From assembly GCF_032918005.1 (NCBI RefSeq), contig NZ_CP136628.1, positions 7,425,501 through 7,489,500 of the forward strand: a stretch of DNA of 64,000 nt, written 5' to 3'. The DNA comes from Bradyrhizobium sp. NDS-1 (lineage in GTDB: Bacteria; Pseudomonadota; Alphaproteobacteria; Rhizobiales; Xanthobacteraceae). The position numbers were made by a program, and so were the translations under genes. Below, piece after piece: positions 7,869 to 16,102 of the stretch; within the stretch, counting starts at the first letter, position 1, and each line of letters begins with the position of its first letter. The notes under the pieces were generated by a model. The model searched no databases. It was not told the origin of the DNA and saw only the letters and a list, made by a program, of their open reading frames with translations.

Positions 7869-8864
7869 GTGCCAGTGCTGAGCCGTGCCGAATTCTCGCG
7901 GACCGGGGTGATCTTCGTCGCGCTTCTGCTTGCCGTCTGGACGACGGGCGCCGGCGCGCGCGAATTTCGTGCCGCCGATACCCAGACCGCGGATTATCCG
8001 ACCGTCCAGGCGCTACGCTACATGGGCGCCCTGATCGCCGAGCGCACCAGCGGCCGGCACGAGATCAAGGTGTTCCACTCCCGCCAGCTCGGTGAGGAAA
8101 AGGAGACCATCGAGCAGACCCGGGCCGGTGCGATCGACCTCAACCGGACCAACGTGGCGCTGATCGGCAATTTCGTCCCGGCGATGAACGTGCTGGCAAT
8201 GCCGTTCCTGTTCCGGTCCATCGAGCACATGCAGAAGGTGCTGGACGGGCCGATCGGCAGCGAAATCCTCGGCAGTTTCGAGCCTTATGGCTTCATCGGG
8301 CTCGCCTTTTACGATTCCGGGGCGCGGTCGATCTACAATGGTGTCCGCCCGGTCAGGAACGTCGCGGACCTCAAGGGATTGCGGATCCGGGTGCAGCAGT
8401 CGGAGTTGATGAGCCAGATGATCCGTTCGCTCGGCGCCGAACCGGTCGAGCTGCCCTACGGGCAGGTGCTCACCGGGCTCACCAATCATTTGATCGACGG
8501 CGCCGAAAACAACTGGCCATCCTTCGTGACGACGGACCATTACAAGCATGCCGGCCATTACACGCTTACCGAGCACACGATGAGCCCCGAAGTGCTGGTG
8601 ATCTCGCTGAAGGCCTGGCAGAGCCTGTCGCCGGACGACCAGAATATCTTCCGGGAGGCCGCGCAACGCTCCAGCCGATTCATGCGCGAGAAATGGCGCG
8701 ACCTCGAGGAGCAGTCGCAGCGCAAGGCCCAGGAAGCTGGCGTCACCGTCGTCAGGGATATCGACCGCAAGCCGTTCGAGGACGCCATGGCCGCGATCTA
8801 CGCCAAGGCCGGGCGCGATCCCGCCGCGGCCGCGCTGATCGAACGCATTCGCAAGGTGGAGTAG
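7869..8864 (+). CDS. TRAP-type (DctP family) periplasmic solute-binding protein, likely a sensor partner
   Basis: Periplasmic binding protein of 331 residues with an N-terminal signal sequence ending near TGAGA. DctP features include GRHEIKVFHSRQLGEEKETIEQTRAGAIDL, the conserved Arg region LKGLRIRVQQSELM, and PYGQVLTGLTNHLIDGAENN. I chose GTG 7869, because GAGGGG lies six bases upstream; the TTG at 7863 would leave no spacing. No dctQ or dctM membrane genes follow. Instead a membrane histidine kinase starts 6 bases after the stop. This argues that the protein presents a ligand to the kinase rather than to a transporter. The ligand is probably a small organic acid, which is inference from the family. 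Confidence 0.88.
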   Translation: MPVLSRAEFSRTGVIFVALLLAVWTTGAGAREFRAADTQTADYPTVQALRYMGALIAERTSGRHEIKVFHSRQLGEEKETIEQTRAGAIDLNRTNVALIGNFVPAMNVLAMPFLFRSIEHMQKVLDGPIGSEILGSFEPYGFIGLAFYDSGARSIYNGVRPVRNVADLKGLRIRVQQSELMSQMIRSLGAEPVELPYGQVLTGLTNHLIDGAENNWPSFVTTDHYKHAGHYTLTEHTMSPEVLVISLKAWQSLSPDDQNIFREAAQRSSRFMREKWRDLEEQSQRKAQEAGVTVVRDIDRKPFEDAMAAIYAKAGRDPAAAALIERIRKVE

Positions 8865-8870
8865 AGCTTC

Positions 8871-10949
8871 TTGGCTGGGCTCGGACACAGCGAGACCGCG
8901 GAAAGGCCGCCCGGCCCGATCGGGAGGGCGCGCGCGCGCATCGTCGGTGTGCTGCGGGCGGTGCCGATCCGCTGGCGCATTCTGTCGATCGCGGCGCTGA
9001 ACTCCGCCGTGGTGGTGGTGCTGGTGGCGATGATCTGGAATGGCGCCCAGGTGCTGGGCTCGGCCTGGGACGACGTGCGCCAGGTGCGCGAATCCGACCG
9101 AATCCTTGCGCTGCTCGAAAGCGAGACCGGACGCCTGCACAATCTGATCCACCGCTACATCAACCAGCCGAGCCCGGACCTGTTCGCCGAGATCCTGCTG
9201 CTGCGCGAAGCGGTGCTGGGCACGCTTTCCAACCGTGCCGCCAAGGACCCGATGCTGTCGGGCTCGGTCGAGGAGCTGGAGCGTACCACCGACCGCTTCC
9301 TCAACGGCTTCGGCGAGCTGCGCAGCGTGCAGGCCACCATCGCGAAGACCTATGAGGAGCAGGTGCAGGGCCCGGCCAGGGACATGGCGGGCCTCTACTC
9401 CATCATCGAAGGCGCCACCGGCCATCGCGACGCGCTGATCTGGCCTTCGCTCGGAAAATCCCGCGAGGCCTTCACCGCGATGCTGGTGGCGGCCAATTCC
9501 TATTATCTCTCGCTGTCACCGGGCGCGGCCGACGACGCGCGGCGCAACACCGAGACGATCGAGAAGACCATCCCCGTGATGATCGACCTCGCCGACAACG
9601 ACCTGCAGAAGATGGCCTTGCGGCGGCTCGGAGCCCGCACCGCCGCGCTGCGCGAGGGCTTTGCAAAGCTCTCCGAGCAGCTTGCGAGCCGCACCGAACT
9701 GCTCCGCAACACCATCGACGCCAGCCAGGCCGAGGCGATCGGCGCCATCGACGATCTCTCGACCAAGATGCGGCAGCGCGAGCAGAAGGCGCAGGAGACG
9801 TTCGACCGCACGCTGGCCGCCATTTCCAGGCGGGTGCTGTCGATCGCGGTGGTCTTTCTCGGCATCATCCTCACCGCCGGCGTTCTGATCGCGCTCTCGA
9901 TCCGGCTGCCGCTGCAGCAGATCATGGCCGCGATGCGCGCGATCACGCTCGGCGACCTCGACCGCGAGGTGCAGGGCACCAAGGCACGTGACGAGGTCGG
10001 AGCCATGGCGCGCGCGGTGGAGGTGTTCCGCGAGAATGCGATCGCGAAGCGCCAGACCGAGGACGAGCTGCGCGCGTCCAAGGAGAAGGCCGAGAGCGCG
10101 CTGCTCGAACTCAACACCGCGCAGCAGAATCTGATCGACGCCGAACGGCTGGCCGCGCTCGGCGGCCTCGTTGCCGGCGTCGCGCACGAGGTCAACAACC
10201 CTATCGGCATCAGCCTGACCGTTGCCTCGAGCTTCGCCCGGCGCACCGAAATCTTCGAAGCCCAGCTCAAGGGCGATGGAGGCCTGCGCCGCTCGCAGCT
10301 GGAGGAGTTCGTGCAGTCCTCGCGCGACGCCTCGCAGCAGCTCGTCGCCAATCTCCAGCGCGCCGGCGAATTGATCCAGTCGTTCAAGCAGGTCGCGGTC
10401 GACCGCTCCCATGCCGAGCGCCGGCAATTCTCGCTCAGCGAGGCCACCGACCAGATCATTGCAAGCCTGCGGCCGGTGCTGAAGCGCTCGGCGATCGCGC
10501 TCCAGGTCGACGTGCCCGAGGGGTTGCTGCTCGACGGCTATCCGGGCTCCTATGGCCAGATCCTGACCAATCTGTTCCTCAACGCCGCCAACCACGCCTT
10601 CGGCGACGGGCGGGCCGGCATGATCACGATCTCGGCGCGGCCGCGCGGGGCCGACGACGTCGAGCTCATCTTCACCGATGACGGGGCCGGCATGACCCCC
10701 GACGTGCAGCGCCAGGCCTTTGACCCTTTCTTTACCACCCGGCGCAATGAAGGCGGCACGGGACTTGGCCTGCATATCGTCTATAACCTCGTCACCCAGC
10801 AGCTCGGCGGGCGGATGATGCTGGAATCCAAGCTGGGACAAGGCACCACTTTTCGCATTATCATGCCCCGGGTCGCCAGGGGCGGCGCGCAAAGCACAGA
10901 AAGTGACGGGACTTCTCAATGGCCGAACAGGACGATGTCCTCCACCTGA
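8871..10949 (+). CDS. Membrane-bound sensor histidine kinase with large periplasmic domain
   Basis: Protein of 692 residues. Membrane helix 1 lies near residues 37-58 and helix 2 near 321-343, leaving about 260 mostly helical periplasmic residues, a TorS-like layout. A HAMP linker follows (about 344-395), then a coiled coil, then the H-box VAHEVNNPIG with His439, and an ATPase domain ending in the G-box GGTGLGLHI (about 630). The HEVNNP H-box is of the NtrB/DctB-like type. It starts with TTG at 8871, 6 bases after the binding-protein stop, with GTGGAG upstream. There is no receiver domain of its own. The likely signal is the ligand-loaded DctP-type protein encoded just before it. Confidence 0.88.
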   Translation: MAGLGHSETAERPPGPIGRARARIVGVLRAVPIRWRILSIAALNSAVVVVLVAMIWNGAQVLGSAWDDVRQVRESDRILALLESETGRLHNLIHRYINQPSPDLFAEILLLREAVLGTLSNRAAKDPMLSGSVEELERTTDRFLNGFGELRSVQATIAKTYEEQVQGPARDMAGLYSIIEGATGHRDALIWPSLGKSREAFTAMLVAANSYYLSLSPGAADDARRNTETIEKTIPVMIDLADNDLQKMALRRLGARTAALREGFAKLSEQLASRTELLRNTIDASQAEAIGAIDDLSTKMRQREQKAQETFDRTLAAISRRVLSIAVVFLGIILTAGVLIALSIRLPLQQIMAAMRAITLGDLDREVQGTKARDEVGAMARAVEVFRENAIAKRQTEDELRASKEKAESALLELNTAQQNLIDAERLAALGGLVAGVAHEVNNPIGISLTVASSFARRTEIFEAQLKGDGGLRRSQLEEFVQSSRDASQQLVANLQRAGELIQSFKQVAVDRSHAERRQFSLSEATDQIIASLRPVLKRSAIALQVDVPEGLLLDGYPGSYGQILTNLFLNAANHAFGDGRAGMITISARPRGADDVELIFTDDGAGMTPDVQRQAFDPFFTTRRNEGGTGLGLHIVYNLVTQQLGGRMMLESKLGQGTTFRIIMPRVARGGAQSTESDGTSQWPNRTMSST

Positions 10950-12664
10950 TCGACGATACCGGTACCGCGTCGGAGGATGCCAACGCCCGGAAATGGAAAA
11001 TCGCCGTCATCGACGACGATCCGGCCGTGCATGACGGCACCCGTTTCGCGTTGTCCGACTACAGCCTCAACGGCCAGGGCCTCGAGATCCTGTCGGCCTA
11101 TTCCGCGGCGGAAGGCCGCAAGCTGATGGCCGAGCACGGCGACATCGCCGCCGTGCTGCTCGACGTCATCATGGAGACCGACGTCGCCGGCCTCGATCTG
11201 GTCGAGTTCATCCGCAACGAGATCCGGAACGAGACCGTGCGCATCATCCTGCGCACCGGACAGCCGGGCCAGGCGCCCGAGCGGCGCGTGATCGTGCAGT
11301 ACGACATCAACGACTACAAGGCCAAGACCGAGCTCACCGCGGACAAGCTGTTCACCTCGCTGACCGCGGCGCTGCGCTCCTATCAGCAGCTCGAGCGCAT
11401 GGTGCAGACGCGGCGCGGGCTGGAGATCATCATCGACGCGGCCTCGACGCTCTACGACTTCAAGTCGATGCAGCGGCTCGCCGAGGGCGTGCTGACCCAG
11501 CTCGCCTCGCTGCTCAACGTCGATTGCGCCGGTATACTCGTCTTGCGCGACAATGGCGGCATCGACCCCGAGCTCTCGGTGCTCGCCGGCAGCGGCTGCT
11601 ACAGCCGCTTCATCGGCACCACCACGTCGAAGGCGCTCGATCCCGATCTACGCTCGATGGTGGAGGCCGCGTTCCAGCGCCGCAAGAACGAATTCGCCGA
11701 CCATCGCAGCGTGATCTATCTGCGCACCGGAAGCGGCCGCGAGGTCGTGGTGCTGCTGCAGGCCGAACGCGAGCTGTCGGAGACCGACCGTTCCCTGGTC
11801 GAGATCTTCTCCTCGAGGCTCTCGATCGCCTTCGACAACGTCATCCTCTACCAGCAGCTCCAGGACGCCAACACGCAGCTGGAGGACCGCGTCGCCCAGC
11901 GCACCCGCGCGCTGATGCAGGCCAACCGCCGCCTGTCGGCGCAATGGCTGCGCCTGCAGCGCGCCAACGGCTTCAAGAACGAGATTTTGGGCACCGTCGC
12001 GCACGATCTGAAGAATCCGCTCGGCGTCATCCTCGGCCGCACCGAGATGCTGAAGGAGCTGATTTCGACCGGCGCCTCGGAAAGCGGCGTGGTCGCCCAG
12101 GTCGACCACATCCGCGATGCCACCAAGCGGCTGACCACGATGGTCGATCACCTGATCTCGGACGCGATGGCGGATGCCTTCGACATCACCATCCGCCGCG
12201 AGCCGGTCGACGTCGCGGCGCTGGTCAAGGAGGTCGCCGAGGCCAACCAGCCGCTCGCCGTCAACAAGCAGCAGGCGATCAGCGTCGCCGCACCGGCCAA
12301 TATCGTCACCATGTGCGACACCGACCGCATCCGCGAGGCGATCGACAATCTCATCAGCAACGCCATCAAATACTCGCCGATCGGCGGCAAGATCGACGTC
12401 GTCGTCAGCCACGAGAGCGGCGACACCGTCGTCCGCGTCAGCGACGAGGGCGCCGGCCTGTCCCCGGAGGATCTCGGCCGCCTGTTCGGCCGGTTCCAGC
12501 GGCTGTCGGCAAAACCGACCGCCGGCGAGAGCTCGACGGGACTTGGCCTGTCCATCGTCAAGCGTATCGTCGACATGCACGGCGGCGAGGTGACCGCCGA
12601 CAGCGACGGGCCCGGCAAGGGCTCGACCTTCACCATCACCCTCCCCGCGACCGAAATGCCGTGA
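10919..12664 (+). CDS. Receiver-DUF3369/GAF-histidine kinase hybrid
   Basis: Cytoplasmic protein of 581 residues; no membrane helix is visible. The receiver domain comes first (acidic pocket AVIDDDP, phospho-acceptor Asp82 in LLDVIMETD, Lys in NDYKAKTEL). A GAF/DUF3369-like region of about 170 residues follows, then a coiled coil with ALMQANRRLSAQWLRLQRAN. The kinase core carries His362 in VAHDLKNPLG and the G-box STGLGLSIVKRIV. It overlaps the upstream kinase gene by 31 bases, so translation is coupled. It probably takes phosphate from the membrane kinase and re-signals through its own His, making an intermediate relay step. That wiring is inference. Confidence 0.87.
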   Translation: MAEQDDVLHLIDDTGTASEDANARKWKIAVIDDDPAVHDGTRFALSDYSLNGQGLEILSAYSAAEGRKLMAEHGDIAAVLLDVIMETDVAGLDLVEFIRNEIRNETVRIILRTGQPGQAPERRVIVQYDINDYKAKTELTADKLFTSLTAALRSYQQLERMVQTRRGLEIIIDAASTLYDFKSMQRLAEGVLTQLASLLNVDCAGILVLRDNGGIDPELSVLAGSGCYSRFIGTTTSKALDPDLRSMVEAAFQRRKNEFADHRSVIYLRTGSGREVVVLLQAERELSETDRSLVEIFSSRLSIAFDNVILYQQLQDANTQLEDRVAQRTRALMQANRRLSAQWLRLQRANGFKNEILGTVAHDLKNPLGVILGRTEMLKELISTGASESGVVAQVDHIRDATKRLTTMVDHLISDAMADAFDITIRREPVDVAALVKEVAEANQPLAVNKQQAISVAAPANIVTMCDTDRIREAIDNLISNAIKYSPIGGKIDVVVSHESGDTVVRVSDEGAGLSPEDLGRLFGRFQRLSAKPTAGESSTGLGLSIVKRIVDMHGGEVTADSDGPGKGSTFTITLPATEMP

Positions 12665-12674
12665 TCCAGAGACC

Positions 12675-13412
12675 ATGACCCAAAGCCAGCACATCATGAT
12701 CGTCGACGATGAAGCCCCGGCCCGGGAGATGGTCGGCGATTATCTCAAGATGCACGGCTTCACCGTGACGCTGTGCGACGGCGGCAAGTCCTTGCGCGCC
12801 GCGATCGACGGCAGCATGCCGGACCTCGTCGTGCTCGACCTCAACATGCCCGAGGAAGACGGACTCTCGATCATCCGCGACCTCAAGAGCCGCATCAACG
12901 TGCCCGTGATCATGCTGACGGCGACCGCGAGCCCGATCGATCGGGTCGTCGGGCTCGAGCTCGGCGCCGACGATTACGTGGCAAAGCCCTGCGAGCTGCG
13001 CGAGCTGATGGCCCGCATCCGCTCGGTGCTGCGGCGGAGCGTGCCGGCCAAGGCGGCCGCGCCGGACACGGCGGCGGCGAAATCCGACAAGGAGCAGCTG
13101 GTGCGGTTCGGCACCAAATGGCTCGATCTCGAAGCCCAGGCCTTGCGCGACGACGAGGGCAACGAGCATCCGCTGACGGCATCCGAGTTCGGGCTGCTGA
13201 AGGTTTTCGCGGCCAATCCGAAGCGCGTGCTGTCGCGCGAACGCCTGCTGGAATTGGCCAATGCGCGCGACGCCGAAGCCTTCGACCGCGCCGTGGATTT
13301 GCGCATCATGCGCATCCGCCGCAAGATCGAGCCCGACCCGGCCAAGCCGGCCGTGATCCGCACCATCCGCGGCGGCGGCTATCTGTTCTCGCCGGCGGGC
13401 GAGAAGGCGTAG
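12675..13412 (+). CDS. OmpR-family response regulator, TorR-like
   Basis: DNA-binding regulator of 245 residues. The receiver domain shows IVDDE, phospho-acceptor Asp55 in VVLDLNMPEEDG and the Lys in DYVAKPCELREL. A winged-helix effector domain follows (LTASEFGLLKVFAANPKRVLSRERLLEL, then VDLRIMRIRRKIEPDP and IRGGGYLF). It starts 10 bases after the hybrid kinase and is the natural output of the four-gene operon. Targets are unknown. Possible ones are the operon itself or a TRAP transporter elsewhere. Confidence 0.93.
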   Translation: MTQSQHIMIVDDEAPAREMVGDYLKMHGFTVTLCDGGKSLRAAIDGSMPDLVVLDLNMPEEDGLSIIRDLKSRINVPVIMLTATASPIDRVVGLELGADDYVAKPCELRELMARIRSVLRRSVPAKAAAPDTAAAKSDKEQLVRFGTKWLDLEAQALRDDEGNEHPLTASEFGLLKVFAANPKRVLSRERLLELANARDAEAFDRAVDLRIMRIRRKIEPDPAKPAVIRTIRGGGYLFSPAGEKA

Positions 13413-13430
13413 GGGACGACACACCCTACG
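13408..13430 (+). terminator. Hairpin overlapping the response-regulator stop codon
   Basis: A perfect 7-bp stem (CGTAGGG at 13408-13414 and CCCTACG at 13424-13430) with a 9-base loop includes the TAG stop. No T run follows, so it is a weak intrinsic terminator at best, and it may instead protect the 3' end. The arms also resemble the ends of the GTAGGGTG-type dispersed repeat. Confidence 0.4.
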
Positions 13431-13588
13431 GCGCTGTTGTCCTGGCTACGGGCGCCCGCGACAGCGGCCATGTGCATCGCGCGACCGAACGCAATCCCCC
13501 CAATTACGTTCCGCACGGCGTAACGCCTCGTAAAACCTACGCCCCCGTATTTTCCGTATATTGAAATTGCACGACTATTTGCCCCGAA

Positions 13589-13617
13589 TGTTTCGTCGCC
13601 CCCACTCCGACGAAACA
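13589..13617. promoter_or_regulatory. Perfect inverted repeat upstream of the ECF sigma gene
   Basis: TGTTTCGTCG (13589-13598) and CGACGAAACA (13608-13617) form a perfect 10-bp inverted repeat with a 9-base spacer, 120 bases before the sigma-factor ATG. A related CACGAAACC lies nearby at about 13629. The half-site CCGACGAAACAATT (13607-13620) recurs exactly at 14415-14428, just after the gene. It may be an operator or a promoter element. The 324-base gap (13413-13736) holds no convincing gene. Confidence 0.5.
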
Positions 13618-13736
13618 ATTTCGCGACGCACGAAACCATTTTCCCCTTTTCGTGCAGACGTCCCGAAACGTTGGCTCATTAACACTTCGCTCCAAGGAAA
13701 CGCCGCTCGGTTGCGGCGCTACGGGGAGCCAAGTCA

Positions 13737-14348
13737 ATGCGGAACGTCATCGCCATCAACGCCCAGGCCAGCCAGAGCATCATTGCCGCTCAGGCGACTT
13801 CGGACGACATGCTTCTCGAAAGCATTGCCGGCGGAAACCGGACGTCGATGCACATCCTTTATTGCCGGCATCATGTGCGGGTGTACCGCTTCATCCTGCG
13901 CATCGTGCGTGACGCCACCGCGGCGGAAGATCTCGTCAGCCAGGTGTTTTTGGACGTGTGGCGGACCGCCGGCCAATTCCAGGGCCGCTCGCAGGTTTCG
14001 ACCTGGCTTCTCTCGATCGCCCGCTTCAAGGCCCTGACCGCGATGCGCCAGCGCCGCTTCGAGGACATCGACCAGGAAGACGTGCGCCAGATTCCCGACG
14101 ATGCGGAGACGCCCGAGACCTCGCTCGACCGCAGCGACACCAGCGCCATCCTGCGTGCCTGCGTGCAGAAGCTGTCGCCCGCACATCGCGAGATCATCAA
14201 CCTCGTCTACTACCACGAGAAGTCGGTGGAGGAGGTCGGGCAGATCATCGGCATCCCCCAGAGCACCGTGAAGACGCGGATGTTCTACGCCCGCAAGCAG
14301 CTGGCCGAATTGCTTAAAGGCGCCGGCGTCGAGCGCTTCGCCGCCTGA
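13737..14348 (+). CDS. ECF-type RNA polymerase sigma factor
   Basis: Cytoplasmic sigma factor of 203 residues. Region 2 is visible in HHVRVYRFILRIVRDATAAEDLVSQVFLDVWRTA with the following QFQGRSQVSTWLLSIARFKAL. Region 4 is visible in LSPAHREIINLVYYHEKSVEEVGQIIGIPQSTVKTRMFYARKQL. The spacing of the two regions is normal. An N-terminal extension of about 20 residues precedes region 2. The ATG at 13737 follows GGGGAG at good spacing. No anti-sigma gene lies on either side, so control may be transcriptional through the palindrome upstream or by an anti-sigma elsewhere. Confidence 0.92.
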   Translation: MRNVIAINAQASQSIIAAQATSDDMLLESIAGGNRTSMHILYCRHHVRVYRFILRIVRDATAAEDLVSQVFLDVWRTAGQFQGRSQVSTWLLSIARFKALTAMRQRRFEDIDQEDVRQIPDDAETPETSLDRSDTSAILRACVQKLSPAHREIINLVYYHEKSVEEVGQIIGIPQSTVKTRMFYARKQLAELLKGAGVERFAA

Positions 14349-14414
14349 CATCAACGATTTCAAGGGGATAGGGCCCTATCCGGGGCCCTTCCCGGGGACA
14401 CGGAAGTGTTACCG

Positions 14415-14428
14415 CCGACGAAACAATT
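14415..14428. repeat. Second copy of the CCGACGAAACAATT half-site, downstream of the ECF sigma gene
   Basis: These 14 bases are identical to 13607-13620 upstream of the sigma gene, and the flanks differ. Chance identity of 14 bases inside one kilobase is unlikely. The site could bind the same regulator or mark a second promoter firing into the non-coding stretch that ends at the 14.5 kb terminator. Confidence 0.5.
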
Positions 14429-14512
14429 GAAACAAAGCACAACATCAGGCGGAAAAACTTCTCCCCTATAAAACTCACATACGGTTTTGTTAAACCTCCC
14501 AAGGACCTCCAG

Positions 14513-14553
14513 CGACCCGGACGGGATGCCCCCCTCCGGGTCGTTTTGTGTTT
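14513..14553 (+). terminator. Strong Rho-independent terminator
   Basis: CGACCCGGA (14513-14521) pairs perfectly with TCCGGGTCG (14535-14543) around a 13-base loop, and TTTTGTGTTT follows directly. This is the clearest intrinsic terminator in the window. It lies 165 bases after the sigma-factor stop, so it ends either that mRNA or a separate short RNA. The rest of the 334-base gap up to 14682 shows no gene. Confidence 0.8.
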
Positions 14554-14682
14554 GGGGCAGGCTGGCCGCTCCCGCCTGCAGCTGCGTCCCGCAACCAGCC
14601 GCCGTCACGAAGGCGTGACGCTGCGTAACGGGCCCCGCGTCCATTCCGAACTGCCCTCGTGACTTCCTTCACGAGGGCCCCG

Positions 14683-15381
14683 ATGCTCGAACTACTCTTC
14701 GCTCTTCTCGCCGGCATTCTCACCATCGCCGCGCCCTGCACGTTGCCGATGTTGCCGATCCTGCTCGGCGCCTCGATCGGGCGCGCGGGACATTTGCGCC
14801 CCCTCATGATCGCGCTCGGCTTCGTCGTCTCGTTCTCGGCGACCGCGCTGCTGCTCGGCGCGATCACGCGGCTGTTCGATTTCGATCCGAACGTGCTGCG
14901 CGAGGCGGCCACGATCCTGCTGCTCGGCTTTGGCCTGCTGATGCTGTGGCCGGCGCCGTTCGAATGGTTGTCGATCCGCCTCAATGGCTGGCTCGATCTC
15001 GGCAATTCCGGCACCACGCAACGCGAGGGCGCGCTCGGCGGGCTGATCCTCGGCACCACGCTCGGCCTGGTCTGGACGCCCTGCGCCGGCCCGGTGCTCG
15101 GCTCGATCCTGACGCTGGTTGCGACCTCGAACAACCTGACCTGGGCCGGCACGCTGCTGCTCGCCTACGCCATTGGTGCTGCGATCCCGATGCTGGCAAT
15201 CGCCTATGGCGGACAGGCCGCGACCACGCGCGTGCGCAGCCTATCGCGGATTTCGCCGCGCCTGCAGCAGGGCTTTGGAATCGTCGTGATCGCCTTCGCA
15301 CTCGCCGCCTATTTCCAATACGACACGCTGATCGTGGCGTGGCTCACCGGCTTCTACCCGACCGGCCAGATCGGCCTGTAA
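14683..15381 (+). CDS. CcdA/DsbD-type membrane thiol electron carrier
   Basis: Inner-membrane protein of 232 residues with about six helices. The two redox cysteines expected of the family are present: Cys19 in AAPCTLP (helix 1) and Cys134 in VWTPCAGPVLGS (helix 4). I chose ATG 14683 with GAGGG upstream over the GTG at 14659. Proteins of this type pass reducing power from cytoplasmic thioredoxin to periplasmic partners. The likely partner is the thioredoxin-like protein encoded 31 bases downstream. It may serve cytochrome c maturation, Sox proteins or general thiol repair; the sequence does not decide. Confidence 0.85.
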   Translation: MLELLFALLAGILTIAAPCTLPMLPILLGASIGRAGHLRPLMIALGFVVSFSATALLLGAITRLFDFDPNVLREAATILLLGFGLLMLWPAPFEWLSIRLNGWLDLGNSGTTQREGALGGLILGTTLGLVWTPCAGPVLGSILTLVATSNNLTWAGTLLLAYAIGAAIPMLAIAYGGQAATTRVRSLSRISPRLQQGFGIVVIAFALAAYFQYDTLIVAWLTGFYPTGQIGL

Positions 15382-15412
15382 TCACCGAAGATTTCACCCG
15401 GAGGACGCTTCC

Positions 15413-16000
15413 ATGGCTTTCAAACTTCTCGCCGTCTCAGCTGCAATTGTCGGCTTCGCCGTCACCGGCGCCGTCATCCCCGGCGTCTGCGACGAGGTGT
15501 CCCGCGCAACGCCTGTCTTCACTGCTCCCGCCGCGCCGATCACCGTCGCCGCCGCGAGCCAGCAGGCCGCGCCCGACTTCGTCGGCATCAACAATTGGTT
15601 CAACTCCAAGCCGCTGAGCATGGCCGACCTCCGCGGCAGGGTCGTGCTGGTCGACTTCTGGACCTATGGCTGCGTCAACTGCGTCAACACGCTGCCGCAC
15701 GTCACCGAGCTCTATGCGAAGTACCGAGACAAGGGCCTCGTCGTGGTCGGCGTGCACACCCCGGAATTCCCGTTCGAGCGCTCCGCCTCCAACGTGCAAG
15801 CCGCGCTGAAGCGTCACGGCATCACCTATCCGGTGGCGCAGGACAATGATTCCAAGACCTGGAACGCCTACCGCAACCAATATTGGCCGGCGCAATACAT
15901 CATCGATCAGAACGGCAAGATCGTATTCCAGCACGCCGGCGAAGGGGCTTACGGCGAGATCGACCGCACCGTGGCGAAGCTGCTGAACGCGAGCAGCTGA
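15413..16000 (+). CDS. Periplasmic thioredoxin-like protein (DipZ C-terminal/TlpA type)
   Basis: Exported protein of 195 residues. A hydrophobic N-terminal segment (AVSAAIVGFAVTGAVIPGV) acts as signal or anchor. The redox centre lies in VLVDFWTYGCVNCVNTLPH with Cys87 and Cys90 (CVNC), the DipZ-like variant of CxxC. The cis-Pro region is seen in NQYWPAQYIIDQNGKI. GGAGGAC precedes the ATG. It probably receives electrons from the CcdA-like protein encoded upstream; together they equal a split DipZ protein. Confidence 0.88.
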   Translation: MAFKLLAVSAAIVGFAVTGAVIPGVCDEVSRATPVFTAPAAPITVAAASQQAAPDFVGINNWFNSKPLSMADLRGRVVLVDFWTYGCVNCVNTLPHVTELYAKYRDKGLVVVGVHTPEFPFERSASNVQAALKRHGITYPVAQDNDSKTWNAYRNQYWPAQYIIDQNGKIVFQHAGEGAYGEIDRTVAKLLNASS

Positions 16001-16102
16001 TCCCACACGGACATCGCGGCCGGTTTCGGATGACGCCCTTGTTGCTTGACTCCACGGACCCGTCCGTGGAGTTTCGCGAGCACCGGAATCAGCCCGCCCG
16101 CA

